64,000 bases of DNA from Pseudomaricurvus hydrocarbonicus (GCF_011602365.1 NZ_JAAONZ010000003.1:372001-436000), one strand, 5' to 3'; shown: positions 45,971-55,476, counted from the stretch's first letter. Program-made: numbers and translations. The notes: a model not told the origin generated them from the sequence alone.

Positions 45971-48199
45971 TCAGAAATTGTACTTGTAGTCTATACCGTA
46001 AGTTCGTGGTGCACCGCGGAAGAAGAACAGACCGTTCCAATCGGCTTCCAGGTTAACGGAGTAGACTGCGTAATCCTCATCGGTCAGGTTTTTCACATAC
46101 ACGCCAAAGGAGTGTTTCTCATCCTGCAGGGCGACGTTGAGGCGTACGTTGTGGATGGTATAGCCTTCCTGAGCCAAACGTTTCTCGTTAAACGGTTCGA
46201 AGAACTGCTCGGAGATGTAGCTGGCGTCGTAGTGCAGTTGTACCCAGGTGCCATCGCCTTCGTACAGATCGTAATCGGCCGACAGGTTCAGGTTTACTTC
46301 CGGAGAAGAGGGCAGGGTGTTGCCAGACAGGTCGGCACCGGCGTAGCTGAGCTCGGTGTACTCGGCATCCAGCAGGCCGACACCGGCATTGACGGTCAGG
46401 CGCTCGGTCAACTGTGTGGTCAGCTGCAGTTCGAGGCCCTGGATTTCGGATTCACCCGCGTTCAGCAGACGCTGTAAACCGGCATCGAAAATCAGGAATT
46501 GCTGGTTTTCGTAGGTGTAGTGGAACACCGCACCGTTGAGGCGAGTGCTGCCGCCAAACAACGTGGACTTAAAGCCGAACTCCCAGGCTTCCAGTTCTTC
46601 CGGGTCTACCTGAGTGAATTCGTCGGGAATAAACGCAAAGCCGTTAAACGCGCTGCCGCGGTAACCGGTGCTGTAAGAACCGTACAGCATAATGTCGTCG
46701 GTGACGAACCAGTCGAGTCCGAGTTTGCCGGACCAGTTGGTGTCATCCACTTTGTCGTTCACACCGTCGAGACCGAGGCTGCCCTGGGCGGGGCCGTCCT
46801 GGGTTTTGGCAAAGCTGTCTTGCGCTTCGCCGTACCAGGAGGTGTAGTCTTCAATTTCAATGCTGTCGCGGGTGTAGCGCACACCGGCGGTCAGGGTCAG
46901 GGCGTTGGTCAGTTGATAGGTGCTGTTGAAATAGGCTGCCTGGGTATCGCGAGTCTGCTCGTAACTGTTGGCGTAGTAGCAGCCCAGGAAAAAGGTATCT
47001 TCACAGGCGTTGGCCAGCGGCTGGGTGTCATCGCCGTAGTCTGCCAGCCAGCGGTAGCGGGTTTCGCCGTCGGTGGTGTCAGTGGCGTAGTAGAGACCCG
47101 CAATAAAGTTAAAATTACCGGCGTAGTTGGAGGTTATGCGCAGGTCTTGAGTGAACTGCTTGGTCTCCGCGTAAAAATCATCTTCCAGCAGATGGTATGG
47201 GCTGCCATCGGCGTCTTCGGGTACGAAGTACTCACCCTTGTCAAACGAGGTGATGGAGGTAAAGGTGTAGCTGTCGCTGTGATAGTTGAGCGTCAGGCTG
47301 GTGCCCTGCAGATCAAACTCTTTTTCTTCAACCCGGTTGGATTCGGTTTCCTGAAAGTCCAGGTCGCCGCGGCCGTAGCCGGTGTGACCGAGACCGACAC
47401 CACCGTTCGCGACACCCTGATCGGCTTCGACCATCAGAATGCTGGTGTGATTGGCGCGGGTACGGCTTTTGTGCAATTTGAGCAGTGCGTCGACCGAGTC
47501 GGTTTCATACAGGAAGGACAGGCGCACAGCGCTTTCACCAATTTGGCTGGCATCGTCGGCACCGGGCAGTTTGTTTTCCACGTAGCCGTCGTTTTCGGTG
47601 GTGGTGAACGCCAGGCGCATGCCCAGGGTTTCACTCAGTTCGGTATCGAAAGCACCGGCCACGTTGTAGGCGCCGTAGTTACCCAGACCCAGATTCAGGT
47701 AGCCGCTGGTGCCGTCCATTTGGGGTTTGGTGGTGATGAGATTCACGGCACCACCAGTGGCGTTTTTGCCGTAGAGTGTGCCCTGTGGGCCCAGCAGCAT
47801 TTCTACGCGCTCCAGGTCAAACAGTTGGACACCGGAAGAGAGCGGTGTGGCTCCCATATACACTTCATCCACATACAGGGCGACAGCGCCGGTACCATTA
47901 GGGCTGTAATCGGATTGAGTGACGCCGCGCATCCCCAACACCAGTTGAGCGTCGCCATTACTGCCTAACATTTGCACATTAGGGGCTTGAGACGCGATTT
48001 CCTGAGTGTTGCGAAATTTAAAATTGCCCAGCGAGTCCTGGCCCAGTGCCGTGACTGAAATGGGGACTTCCTGCAAACTTTCAGATTGCTTCTGCGCCGT
48101 GATGACAATTTCTTCTAGCATCAATTGTTCGGCAAACGCGGGCAAGGACATACCGGAGGCAGCCAGAAGCAGGCCTGCGGTGGATGAAATCTTTTTCAT
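45971..48199 (-). CDS. TonB-dependent outer-membrane receptor
   Basis: A 742-residue receptor. A signal peptide (ISSTAGLLLAASGMSLPAFA, cleavage near 23) is followed by a TonB box LEEIVITAQK, plug domain (about 45-160: LQEVPISVTALGQDSL, VEMLLGPQGTLYGKNATGGA) and a 22-strand-type barrel ending in YKYNF. It would import a substrate across the outer membrane using TonB energy. No SusD partner or siderophore genes are present, and the neighbours are a permease and oxidoreductases, so organic substrate uptake is more likely than iron. ATG 48199 follows GGAGCTACACC. A 25-bp motif (48306-48330) lies 107 bp upstream. Confidence 0.93.
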   Translation of the reverse strand: MKKISSTAGLLLAASGMSLPAFAEQLMLEEIVITAQKQSESLQEVPISVTALGQDSLGNFKFRNTQEIASQAPNVQMLGSNGDAQLVLGMRGVTQSDYSPNGTGAVALYVDEVYMGATPLSSGVQLFDLERVEMLLGPQGTLYGKNATGGAVNLITTKPQMDGTSGYLNLGLGNYGAYNVAGAFDTELSETLGMRLAFTTTENDGYVENKLPGADDASQIGESAVRLSFLYETDSVDALLKLHKSRTRANHTSILMVEADQGVANGGVGLGHTGYGRGDLDFQETESNRVEEKEFDLQGTSLTLNYHSDSYTFTSITSFDKGEYFVPEDADGSPYHLLEDDFYAETKQFTQDLRITSNYAGNFNFIAGLYYATDTTDGETRYRWLADYGDDTQPLANACEDTFFLGCYYANSYEQTRDTQAAYFNSTYQLTNALTLTAGVRYTRDSIEIEDYTSWYGEAQDSFAKTQDGPAQGSLGLDGVNDKVDDTNWSGKLGLDWFVTDDIMLYGSYSTGYRGSAFNGFAFIPDEFTQVDPEELEAWEFGFKSTLFGGSTRLNGAVFHYTYENQQFLIFDAGLQRLLNAGESEIQGLELQLTTQLTERLTVNAGVGLLDAEYTELSYAGADLSGNTLPSSPEVNLNLSADYDLYEGDGTWVQLHYDASYISEQFFEPFNEKRLAQEGYTIHNVRLNVALQDEKHSFGVYVKNLTDEDYAVYSVNLEADWNGLFFFRGAPRTYGIDYKYNF

Positions 48200-48305
48200 G
48201 GTGTAGCTCCCATATTGTTGTGTTCTTGTCTGTCCGACGGCCACAGCCGTCAGGCAGCAATAATAATTTCAGGAACGGTTATCTAAGCATGGTGGCCATT
48301 TTCGT

Positions 48306-48330
48306 TATATAGACCTATGGGACTATACAA
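48306..48330. promoter_or_regulatory. Shared 25-bp motif, copy 1 (upstream of TonB receptor)
   Basis: Begins TATATAGACCTATGGGACTA and ends ACAA. It matches the copy at 49152-49176 at 20 of 25 positions, including TATATAG and GGACTATA. It sits 107 bp upstream of the receptor start codon. Confidence 0.55.
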
Positions 48331-48376
48331 TTTAATTAACGGGCTAAAATGCACCATTACGGTTCCTTGCGGGTTG

Positions 48377-49039
48377 TCAGGATTGGCGTGTGCACTGTAT
48401 GGCAACAGCTCGAACGGGTGAGCCATCGCAACCGCTTAAGTTCAGCGGCAGCAAGGAGATGAGCGGGTTGTCAAAGTCGATTGCCCGGAAGTTGCACAGG
48501 TTTTCGGCGATCAGTCCGCCCCGGGCTGCAAATAACGTGTGGACGGGGAATTCAGTCCCACCGGTTTTATCCAGATTGATGGTGTCAATGGCGACGGTCT
48601 TTATACCCAGCTGCAACAGATAGATGGCGCCTTGCTCGGATAAAAACGGGTGTTCAAAAAAGGCCTCGGTACCGATGTGTTGGTCCCAATCGGTGCGGAA
48701 GAGAACAATATCAACGCGAGAGATTTGTTCGGCAAAAGGCTCAATATCGATCACCTCAATGGCTTCCATGCTGTTTTTATGGGTCACATCAATGACCAGG
48801 CCGTTGCCAAAACACTGTGACAATGCGACCTGGTCTACCGTTCCGCCGTCATTGTTGAAGTGATAGGGCGCGTCCACGTGGGAGCCGGACTGTGAGCCAA
48901 TATTGACGTTAAACAAGTTGTAGCCGTCTTGTTCCAGGGTGGTGGCGACACTGAAGTGTGGTTCCGGATCCCCGGGATAAATGGGGGTCGAGGCATTCAG
49001 GGGCAGAGAGAGGTCGACGAACTTTTGGAATGTCAGCAT
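48377..49039 (-). CDS. Cyclase-family (kynurenine formamidase/isatin hydrolase-like) metal hydrolase
   Basis: A 220-residue protein of the cyclase family. FVDLSLPLNASTPIYPGDP is the conserved opening, and GSQSGSHVDAPYHFNNDG is the metal motif, where the usual HxGTHxDxPxH reads SxGSHxDxPxH: the first His is Ser and the Thr is Ser. LVIDVTHK, DIVLFRTDWDQH and IKTVAIDTINLD complete the fold. Family members open cyclic or linear amides (isatin, N-formylkynurenine) or lactones using Zn or Mn. The altered motif may shift metal or substrate. ATG 49039 follows AGGATCCACAGC. It is flanked by two TonB receptors on the same strand. Confidence 0.85.
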   Translation of the reverse strand: MLTFQKFVDLSLPLNASTPIYPGDPEPHFSVATTLEQDGYNLFNVNIGSQSGSHVDAPYHFNNDGGTVDQVALSQCFGNGLVIDVTHKNSMEAIEVIDIEPFAEQISRVDIVLFRTDWDQHIGTEAFFEHPFLSEQGAIYLLQLGIKTVAIDTINLDKTGGTEFPVHTLFAARGGLIAENLCNFRAIDFDNPLISLLPLNLSGCDGSPVRAVAIQCTRQS

Positions 49040-49151
49040 GCTGTGGATCCTGTTGGTGATACGACTGAAAGCATCAGTGGTATGGCGCATAGCGGCGGCC
49101 GGAGGCAGTCCGGCCTTGGTGGGGGATGTTAAAAGATTGTCGGGCCGGGTT

Positions 49152-49176
49152 TATATAGGCTTAAAGGACTATAGAA
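49152..49176. promoter_or_regulatory. Shared 25-bp motif, copy 2 (upstream of cyclase-family hydrolase)
   Basis: Begins TATATAGGCTTAAAGGACTA and ends AGAA. Same motif as at 48306-48330, 113 bp upstream of the hydrolase start. Its 3' end, TATAGAACC, also occurs before the PQQ dehydrogenase (55524-55532). Confidence 0.55.
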
Positions 49177-49231
49177 CCCAAAAGCCAGGGCTAGCCGTGT
49201 GCCCGCAATGGGAAAGGCTTGCGTGACTCGG

Positions 49232-49333
49232 TTCAGGATTCAGGATTCAGGATCCAGGGGACAGGGGACAGGGGACAGGGGACAGGGGACAGGGGACAGG
49301 GGACAGGGGACAGTTTAGAGGATACAGGTTACA
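49232..49333. repeat. Heptanucleotide array: (TTCAGGA)3, then (GGGGACA)8, then degenerate units
   Basis: TTCAGGA x3 (49232-49252), one transitional unit, GGGGACA x8 perfect (49257-49312), then GGATACA and GGTTACA (49320-49333). All units are 7 bp although the sequence changes along the array. It lies between the second TonB receptor gene's stop and the hydrolase promoter. Confidence 0.93.
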
Positions 49334-49406
49334 GGAGGGGGGAATGGGCGGTGTTAAAAAGGGTGGGTTACCCCCTGCGGGGTAACCCAGGTGCTGAGGG
49401 CTTGGG

Positions 49407-51827
49407 TTAGAAGCGGTAGGTGCCCTGAACGGCGTAGGTGCGCAGCAAGTCGAGCTGGGCAAAACCGTTACCGGGGACCAGCGGTTGGTCATTGCTGTTG
49501 CCGCTGGTGAATTCGTCGGTGAGGTTACGTCCCAGCAGCGCCACATCCCACTGGCCATCGGCGGCGCCAATAGCCAATCGCAGGTCGTGTTTGGTGTAGG
49601 AGTCCACCATGGCAATGCGGGGGTCCAGGTCGCCGGCATTGAAGTACTCATCGGAATAGTTGATGTTCCAGGTGGCCCGGAATTCCAGGGTGTCGCCAAG
49701 GGGCAGGTGGTAGTCAAGGTTGAGGTTGGCGGCGTACTCGGGTGAGAACAGGTTGGGATCGCCGCTGGCATCGCGGCCATTGGTGGCACAACCGACGGGG
49801 TCGGCGACCGATTGCACCGCCCAGCAGGGGGCATTCTCGAAATCGGTGTACTCCGCTTTCAGGTAGCTGCCGGCGAAACCGACGGTGAGGTTGTCGGTGG
49901 CTTGCCAGCGCAGGTCGACTTCCAGGCCGCGGGATTCAATTTCGGCCGCATTCTGTACAAAGAAGGCAGTGGCGCCGTCAAAAATACTGACCTGATAGTC
50001 CTCGACGGTGGTCTGGAAGACGGTGGCGTTCAGCGTCATGGCACCGTCCAGCAGGGTGCTCTTCACGCCCAGTTCAATGTTGAGGGCCTCTTCTTCCTCG
50101 TATTCAAAGAACGGGTTGTCGTTTTCGCGCAGGAAGCGGGCGTCGAAACCACCGCCCTTGACCCCGGTGGACACGGTGGCAAAAACCATCACGTCCGGGG
50201 TCAGGTCGTGCTCCAGGTTGATCGACCAGGAGACAAATTCCTCATCCCGCTCGCGGCCGCGAATGTCGTGCTCGTAGGTACCCAGCAGGCCCTGCCAGAG
50301 ACCGGCATCGAGCGCGCCTGCCACACCCGGGAAGGCGGCTTCAAAGGCGTCGTAATCGGCGGCGGTATCACCCACCACCAGCCCGCCGCCAAAGTCCCAG
50401 CCACCGGTAAAGGATTTCTCCAGCACGTGGGAGGCCTCTTTGGATTCTTCCGAATAGCGCAGGCCCACGGTCATGCGGGTCAGTTCGGTGAAGTTCCAGG
50501 TGCCGGAGCCAAAGATGGCCCACTGGTCCTGATCCTGTGTCATGCGGTAGGCGCGGGACACATTCGGGGCGCCAGCCAGGGCTGCGCCAAACTGCTCAAT
50601 GGAGCTGTATTCCAGATCAGACTGGTGATAATAGGCCCCCAGGATATAGTCCAGCGTCTCGCCACCCGGTGAGGTGAGGCGGATTTCCTGGCTCCACTGC
50701 TCGTAATCTTCCGCGGCGTCGACTTCGATCAAGGGCAGGGCGGAAAAGTCGCAGTCACACACATCCTGGTATTCGTACTGGGCATAGCCGGTGATGGCGG
50801 TGAGGGTATGATCCCCCAGGATCCACTCGACGGTGAAGGTGCCCAGGTCCATTTCGTTATCGCTGAATTCGTCGCCTTCGGGAAAGCCAGGCACACCCTC
50901 AAAGGAAGGCACTACTTGCCCCAACAGTGCTCCGCCATCGTTGATCACGGCCCGTTCATCGTCATAGCGTTCGATACCATTGCCGCCGGTGGCGGCGGCC
51001 ACCAGTAACTGATTGAGGCCACTGATTTGCTGAGCGCCGGGGGTCAGCGCATCGAACACCGCCAGCTGGACGGGCTTGCCGTCGGCGTTAAATTCACCGG
51101 TTTCCCATTTGCCGGTGAGCATGATGTTGTCGGTCAGGTCAAATGCAAGCTGGCCGCGCAGGCTGTAATCGTCGCGGGTGACTTCGTCCTCACCGGTCAT
51201 GACGTTGTCAAAATAGCCGTCGGTTTCATAGGCGCGGTAGGCCAGACGGCCGCGCAAGCTGTCGGTCAGGCCGCCGGAAACCACACCGGTGTATTCCAGT
51301 TCGCTGTTCTCTCCCACCAGTACCGAGATGGACGCTTCGAATTCCTCGGTGGGTTTGGCGGTGATGGCGTGTATGGCGCCACCGATGGTGTTCTTGCCGA
51401 ATAAAATACTTTGTGGCCCACGCAGCACTTCGACCCGTTCGAGGTCCATGAACGGTGCCCGGGCCAGTTGATGGCGTCCCATGTAAATGCCGTCGTGGAA
51501 GGTCGATACCGACAGTTCAATCCCCTGGTTGGTGCCGGGTGTGCCAATGCCGCGGATAAACACGAAGTTGCCAATGGGGGTTTCGGAAATGGTGACGGCT
51601 GGCATGTTGGCGGCGAAATCGATGGCGTTGGTGACGCCCAGGTCTTTAATACTTTCCCCGTCCATGGCAATCATGGAGATGGGGACGTCCTGCAGGCTTT
51701 CCGCCCGCTTGGTGGCGGTGACCACCACTTCTTCCAGGGTGGCAGCGTAGCTAAAAGAGGCGCTGGCCGCGCAGGCAATGGCAAGACTCAGGGCGCGAAA
51801 TCGGAAGTTATTATTGTGTGATTTCAT
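49407..51827 (-). CDS. TonB-dependent outer-membrane receptor
   Basis: An 806-residue receptor. A signal peptide (ALSLAIACAASASFSYAA) precedes the TonB box LEEVVVTATKRAESLQDVPI, a plug domain (about 50-170, with VFIRGIGTPGTNQGIELS and VEVLRGPQSILFGKNTIGGA) and a barrel ending QGTYRF. The plug's RGIG and GKNTIGGA patterns are those of the large group of receptors for non-iron substrates in sphingomonads and Cellvibrionales. Substrate unknown. It is divergent from an AraC-type regulator gene, which may control it. It is separated from the downstream hydrolase by a heptad array. Confidence 0.94.
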   Translation of the reverse strand: MKSHNNNFRFRALSLAIACAASASFSYAATLEEVVVTATKRAESLQDVPISMIAMDGESIKDLGVTNAIDFAANMPAVTISETPIGNFVFIRGIGTPGTNQGIELSVSTFHDGIYMGRHQLARAPFMDLERVEVLRGPQSILFGKNTIGGAIHAITAKPTEEFEASISVLVGENSELEYTGVVSGGLTDSLRGRLAYRAYETDGYFDNVMTGEDEVTRDDYSLRGQLAFDLTDNIMLTGKWETGEFNADGKPVQLAVFDALTPGAQQISGLNQLLVAAATGGNGIERYDDERAVINDGGALLGQVVPSFEGVPGFPEGDEFSDNEMDLGTFTVEWILGDHTLTAITGYAQYEYQDVCDCDFSALPLIEVDAAEDYEQWSQEIRLTSPGGETLDYILGAYYHQSDLEYSSIEQFGAALAGAPNVSRAYRMTQDQDQWAIFGSGTWNFTELTRMTVGLRYSEESKEASHVLEKSFTGGWDFGGGLVVGDTAADYDAFEAAFPGVAGALDAGLWQGLLGTYEHDIRGRERDEEFVSWSINLEHDLTPDVMVFATVSTGVKGGGFDARFLRENDNPFFEYEEEEALNIELGVKSTLLDGAMTLNATVFQTTVEDYQVSIFDGATAFFVQNAAEIESRGLEVDLRWQATDNLTVGFAGSYLKAEYTDFENAPCWAVQSVADPVGCATNGRDASGDPNLFSPEYAANLNLDYHLPLGDTLEFRATWNINYSDEYFNAGDLDPRIAMVDSYTKHDLRLAIGAADGQWDVALLGRNLTDEFTSGNSNDQPLVPGNGFAQLDLLRTYAVQGTYRF

Positions 51828-52214
51828 AAGTTGGCTCCATGGTGTTTATTAAAGTTATGGCAGAGCAAGGTGTTACTTGGTTCTATTATTTTGAGTGGTT
51901 ATGTCTGGGGTGCCGTTCCGAAAGCGTTGTTTCCGGAAGTCGTGCTGTGTTTGTATGGCTCCGTGAATGTGTTCGTTAAAATCTTCTGCTCATAGTGTGG
52001 CAAAGGTTTGCCGGGTTTGGTGATGTTTAACTGATGTTGTTGTTAAAGAGTTCAGTTTTCAGCGGCGCTCTCTGGGCTCCGCAGCTCGCAGTGCCTCACT
52101 GTAATATTGCACATATTCTAAAAGTCGGCTTGATAAATTGAGACGTCTGTATGATATTTGAGGACACGAGCTCAGACATACATCCTATAAAAATCATAAA
52201 AGGGAGCGGGCCAA
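51828..52214. promoter_or_regulatory. Divergent control region of TonB receptor and AraC-type regulator
   Basis: About 390 bp with no gene. It contains GGTTCTATTA (51879-51888), which is the reverse of the TAGAACC half-site seen at 49171-49177 and 55526-55532, and a TTTTCAGCGGCG stretch (about 52057) resembling the outer arm of the post-groEL palindrome. No firm promoter. Confidence 0.45.
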
Positions 52215-53255
52215 ATGGGATATTACTCTCGGTCATCGGTACTGACAGGCTTTGAGGCAGTGGTTGCCGGGCTTGGCGGCAATCCGGTGAGCTTACTCAA
52301 TGCGGTGGGTATTCATCCGCAACAACTGCACAACCCGGAAGAATTCATTGGCGACCAGCTTATTTTGCAGGTGCTGGAAAATTCTGCGGCACAGTGCCGG
52401 TGCCCGAGTTTTGGCCTGGAGTTGGCACGCCGGCAGGGATTGGCGTCGCTGGGTTTGATCGGCGTTTACATCATGCGCCAGGCCTCAATTGAGAAGGCGC
52501 TGGTGGTGGTGACGCAATACGCCTACACCCAGTGCGGGGGCCTGAACTTGCACCTTGATCGAATCAATCACGACCGCTGTTGTTTGTCGATGTCGCGCTG
52601 CGAAAGCGATTACCGGCACAACCCGCAGAAGGTGCAGTTGTGTCTGGCGCTGTTGCACCGCTGTCTGCGGGAGTTGATTGGGCCCTCCTGGCAGTTGCAG
52701 TCGGTAGAGGTTACCCAGTGCCTGGATGCCCCGTTGCAGGAGCGTTTTGAGCGCTTTTTTGGCTGTTCGGTCGTGGGGAGCGGGCAGCGCAATGCCATCC
52801 AGTTTCCGCCACAATTTTTGCAGTGTCGTCCCCGCCAGCAGCTGGAGATGATTGATCAGGTGTTGGGACATCAGATCTCGACCCATTTGGCGGTGACTCG
52901 ATCAGAGGACATACTGGTAGCCCTGGAGCGGGCGATTCGAACCCTGCTGCCGACCGGTGATTGCAGCCTGGAGGCGGCCGCTTTGAGCCTGAATCTGCAT
53001 CCGAAAAAATTGCAGCGCGAGTTACGCCGGGCTGATACCAGTTATCGTGCTCTGTTGGAGAGTGTGCGCAAGCAGGAGGCGACGAAGGAGTTGCAGCGCG
53101 GTGACATGAGTATCAGTCACCTGGCGCTGCATTTAGGTTATGCGGAGTTCTCAGTGTTCAGCCGCCAGTTCAAACAATGGTATGGCGTTGCGCCTACCCG
53201 TTGGCGGCCGGGTCCGACCTTGGCGACCGGAGCCGGTGGCCATTTGGGTCAATAG
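52215..53255 (+). CDS. AraC-family transcriptional regulator
   Basis: A 346-residue regulator. An N-terminal arabinose-operon-regulator-like ligand domain (about 15-200, SVLTGFEAVVAGLGGNPVSL) is followed by a C-terminal pair of helix-turn-helices (about 240-330). The conserved second HTH is ISHLALHLGYAEFSVFSRQFKQWYG. This architecture is that of OruR/ArgR-like activators of amino-acid or aromatic catabolism. AAGGGAGCGGGCCAA gives the ribosome binding site. The gene is divergent from the TonB receptor and convergent with the PQQ dehydrogenase, so it is probably a local activator of the import and oxidation genes. Confidence 0.9.
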   Translation: MGYYSRSSVLTGFEAVVAGLGGNPVSLLNAVGIHPQQLHNPEEFIGDQLILQVLENSAAQCRCPSFGLELARRQGLASLGLIGVYIMRQASIEKALVVVTQYAYTQCGGLNLHLDRINHDRCCLSMSRCESDYRHNPQKVQLCLALLHRCLRELIGPSWQLQSVEVTQCLDAPLQERFERFFGCSVVGSGQRNAIQFPPQFLQCRPRQQLEMIDQVLGHQISTHLAVTRSEDILVALERAIRTLLPTGDCSLEAAALSLNLHPKKLQRELRRADTSYRALLESVRKQEATKELQRGDMSISHLALHLGYAEFSVFSRQFKQWYGVAPTRWRPGPTLATGAGGHLGQ

Positions 53256-53343
53256 CAGCCCGAGTGAGTAGGCAGCCTGGGTTAATGGCAACCTGGGTCA
53301 ATTGCAAACACAGCGATTGACCCCGTCAAACAGATTCGGGCGT

Positions 53344-55476
53344 TTACTTGGAGGCCTTGGCGTCCGGGTCCGCCACCACGCCCTCTTTGATCAGTTCATC
53401 GCGCCAGTCGTGGCTGCGCTGAATGATGTACTGGTGAATCTTTTCAACCTGTGGCAGTTCCAAAATGCCGGCAAAAGGCGGCATGCCCTTGTTGGCGCGC
53501 ATGCCGTACACAATGGGCAGAAATTGCTCGTGCACCTCAGGCGTTAGATAGCGCAAATCCGGAATAATGTTGGCGCTGAGCGCTGCCAGGCCGTGACAGA
53601 CGCCGCAGTGCTCTTGATACAGCTGCTTGCCCTCGGCCAGGGTCGCAGCGTCGGCGGTGACCGGCGGTGGCGTCGGCAGCGTCAGTTCCCGGCGCTTGAC
53701 GGGGGGCATGGGAGCCTTGCCGTTGAGTTTAAACACATACAGGCGTGAGTCTGGCACCACGCCAGTGCGGTAGGCCAGGGCGCCAAAGGTGATCGGGAAA
53801 GCCCCGCCCCAACCGACGTTGAAAGCAACATATTGTTCACCGTCCACGGAGTAGGTGATAGGGCCGGCGACCACACCGCTGGAGACTTCCTGTTGCCAGA
53901 GTTTGTCACCGGTGTCCGCCGCATAGGCTGCGACTCGACCTTCAGCTAACCCCTGAAAAACCAGGTTGCCGGCGGTGGACAGGGTGCCGCTGTTATGGAT
54001 GTGTTGGTAGGGCACTTTCCAGCGGGCTTCCTGCTTGATGGGGTCCCAGGCAATCAGGCTGCCACGATAAACGGTGGCCAGTTCCTCGATGCCTTTGAGG
54101 GTTTCCGGTACCGATGGAATCACCAGACCCAGGTTGGGCACTCCGGCCTGGGGGGGCACGGCCTCTTTCAGCGGGTTGTACTCTTCCATCGTGACCTGCT
54201 GGGGAATGTAGACCAGACCGGTTTGCGGGTTGTAGCTCATGGGCGGCCAGTTGTGCGCACCCTGAGAGCCGGGAAAGATGATCGAGGGTCCGTCTTTGGT
54301 CCAGTAGTCGGCCACTTCGTGGTCGATGACGGGGCGGCCAGTTTCCGGGTCAATGCTTTTGGCCCAGGTGGCCACACCGAATTTCTCCGCAGAGATGAAT
54401 TCACCGGTGGCGGCATCCAGAACGTAAAAGAAGCCGTTCTTGGGGGCCTGCATCACGACGCGACGGGGTTTGCCGTCAATTTCCAGGGTGGTGACGATGA
54501 TGTGCTGGGTGGCGGTGTAATCCCAGGCATCGCCCGGGGTGGTCTGGTAGTGCCAGACATACTCGCCGGTGTCGGGCTTGATGGCGACGATGGAGGACAG
54601 GAACAGGTTGTCCCCTTTGGCCTCGGAGCGCAGCTTGTAGTTCCACAGGGAGCCGTTGCCGACGCCAATGTAGAGCAGGTCGAGGTCTGCGTCATAGGCC
54701 ATGGAATCCCACACGGTGCCGCCACCGCCCTGTTTCCAGTATTGATCGCCGTACCAGGTTTTGCGGATCTGGGTGATGGTCTCGGTTTCGTCGCCCTTGG
54801 CGGGGTCGCCGGGAACGGTAAAGAAGCGCCAGGCCTGTTTGCCGGTGTCGGCGTCGTAGGCGGTGATGTAGCCGCGGACCCCAAACTCGGCACCGCCATT
54901 ACCAATGATGACCTTGCCTTTGGCAATGCGCGGTGCACCGGAAATGGTGTAGTTGCGGTCTTTGTCGATGATGGTGTTCGCGGACCAGACCAGCTTGCCG
55001 GTGTTGGCGTCCAGCGCTTCCAGTCGACCATCGTAGACACCGACATAGACCTTGTCTTTCCAGACGGCGACACCGCGGTTGGCGGCATCGCAGCAGCCAC
55101 GGCCCTGAATGCCGCGCCAGACTTTGGGGTCGTAGCGCCACAGTTCTTCACCGGTCTTGGCGTCCAGCGCGAACACCATGCTGTAGGCGCCGGTGGTGTA
55201 CATCACACCGTCGACCACCACCGGGGTGGCTTCGACCACTCGGTCCAGGTCGTACTTGTAGCTCCAGGCCAGTCCGAGCTCATCGACGTTATCGTCGTTG
55301 ATCTGCTTTAATGGTGAGAAGCGTTCCTCGCCGTAGTTGCGACCGTGTGCCATCCAGTTGCCCGGTTCCTGATCGGCCGCCAGCAGGCGTTCCGGCGTCA
55401 CGGGTGCGGCCCAAAGCGGGGTTGACAGGCAGGACAGTAACAATGCTGGCAAGCAGCTTGTGAGAATGGTTTTCAT
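53344..55476 (-). CDS. PQQ-dependent quinohaemoprotein alcohol dehydrogenase
   Basis: A 710-residue periplasmic enzyme. A signal peptide (LPALLLSCLSTPLWA, cleavage near 23) precedes an eight-bladed propeller (about 35-590) with repeated W-motif turns such as DAKTGEELWRYDPKV and DANTGKLVWSAN. The vicinal disulphide CC is in RGCCDAANRG, the catalytic Asp in TPGDAWDYTATQ, and a C-terminal cytochrome c domain has haem attached at C624-xx-C627-H628 (CGVCHG) and Met in KGMPPFAG. It oxidises a primary or secondary alcohol and passes electrons via haem c. PQQ synthesis genes are not in the window. It is divergent from the aldehyde dehydrogenase, which would take its product. Confidence 0.94.
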   Translation of the reverse strand: MKTILTSCLPALLLSCLSTPLWAAPVTPERLLAADQEPGNWMAHGRNYGEERFSPLKQINDDNVDELGLAWSYKYDLDRVVEATPVVVDGVMYTTGAYSMVFALDAKTGEELWRYDPKVWRGIQGRGCCDAANRGVAVWKDKVYVGVYDGRLEALDANTGKLVWSANTIIDKDRNYTISGAPRIAKGKVIIGNGGAEFGVRGYITAYDADTGKQAWRFFTVPGDPAKGDETETITQIRKTWYGDQYWKQGGGGTVWDSMAYDADLDLLYIGVGNGSLWNYKLRSEAKGDNLFLSSIVAIKPDTGEYVWHYQTTPGDAWDYTATQHIIVTTLEIDGKPRRVVMQAPKNGFFYVLDAATGEFISAEKFGVATWAKSIDPETGRPVIDHEVADYWTKDGPSIIFPGSQGAHNWPPMSYNPQTGLVYIPQQVTMEEYNPLKEAVPPQAGVPNLGLVIPSVPETLKGIEELATVYRGSLIAWDPIKQEARWKVPYQHIHNSGTLSTAGNLVFQGLAEGRVAAYAADTGDKLWQQEVSSGVVAGPITYSVDGEQYVAFNVGWGGAFPITFGALAYRTGVVPDSRLYVFKLNGKAPMPPVKRRELTLPTPPPVTADAATLAEGKQLYQEHCGVCHGLAALSANIIPDLRYLTPEVHEQFLPIVYGMRANKGMPPFAGILELPQVEKIHQYIIQRSHDWRDELIKEGVVADPDAKASK

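Noticed and set aside
46499-47968. A 489-codon frame antisense to the TonB receptor.
   Set aside because: Valine/Gly-rich shadow with no motif, opposite a receptor with complete domain structure.
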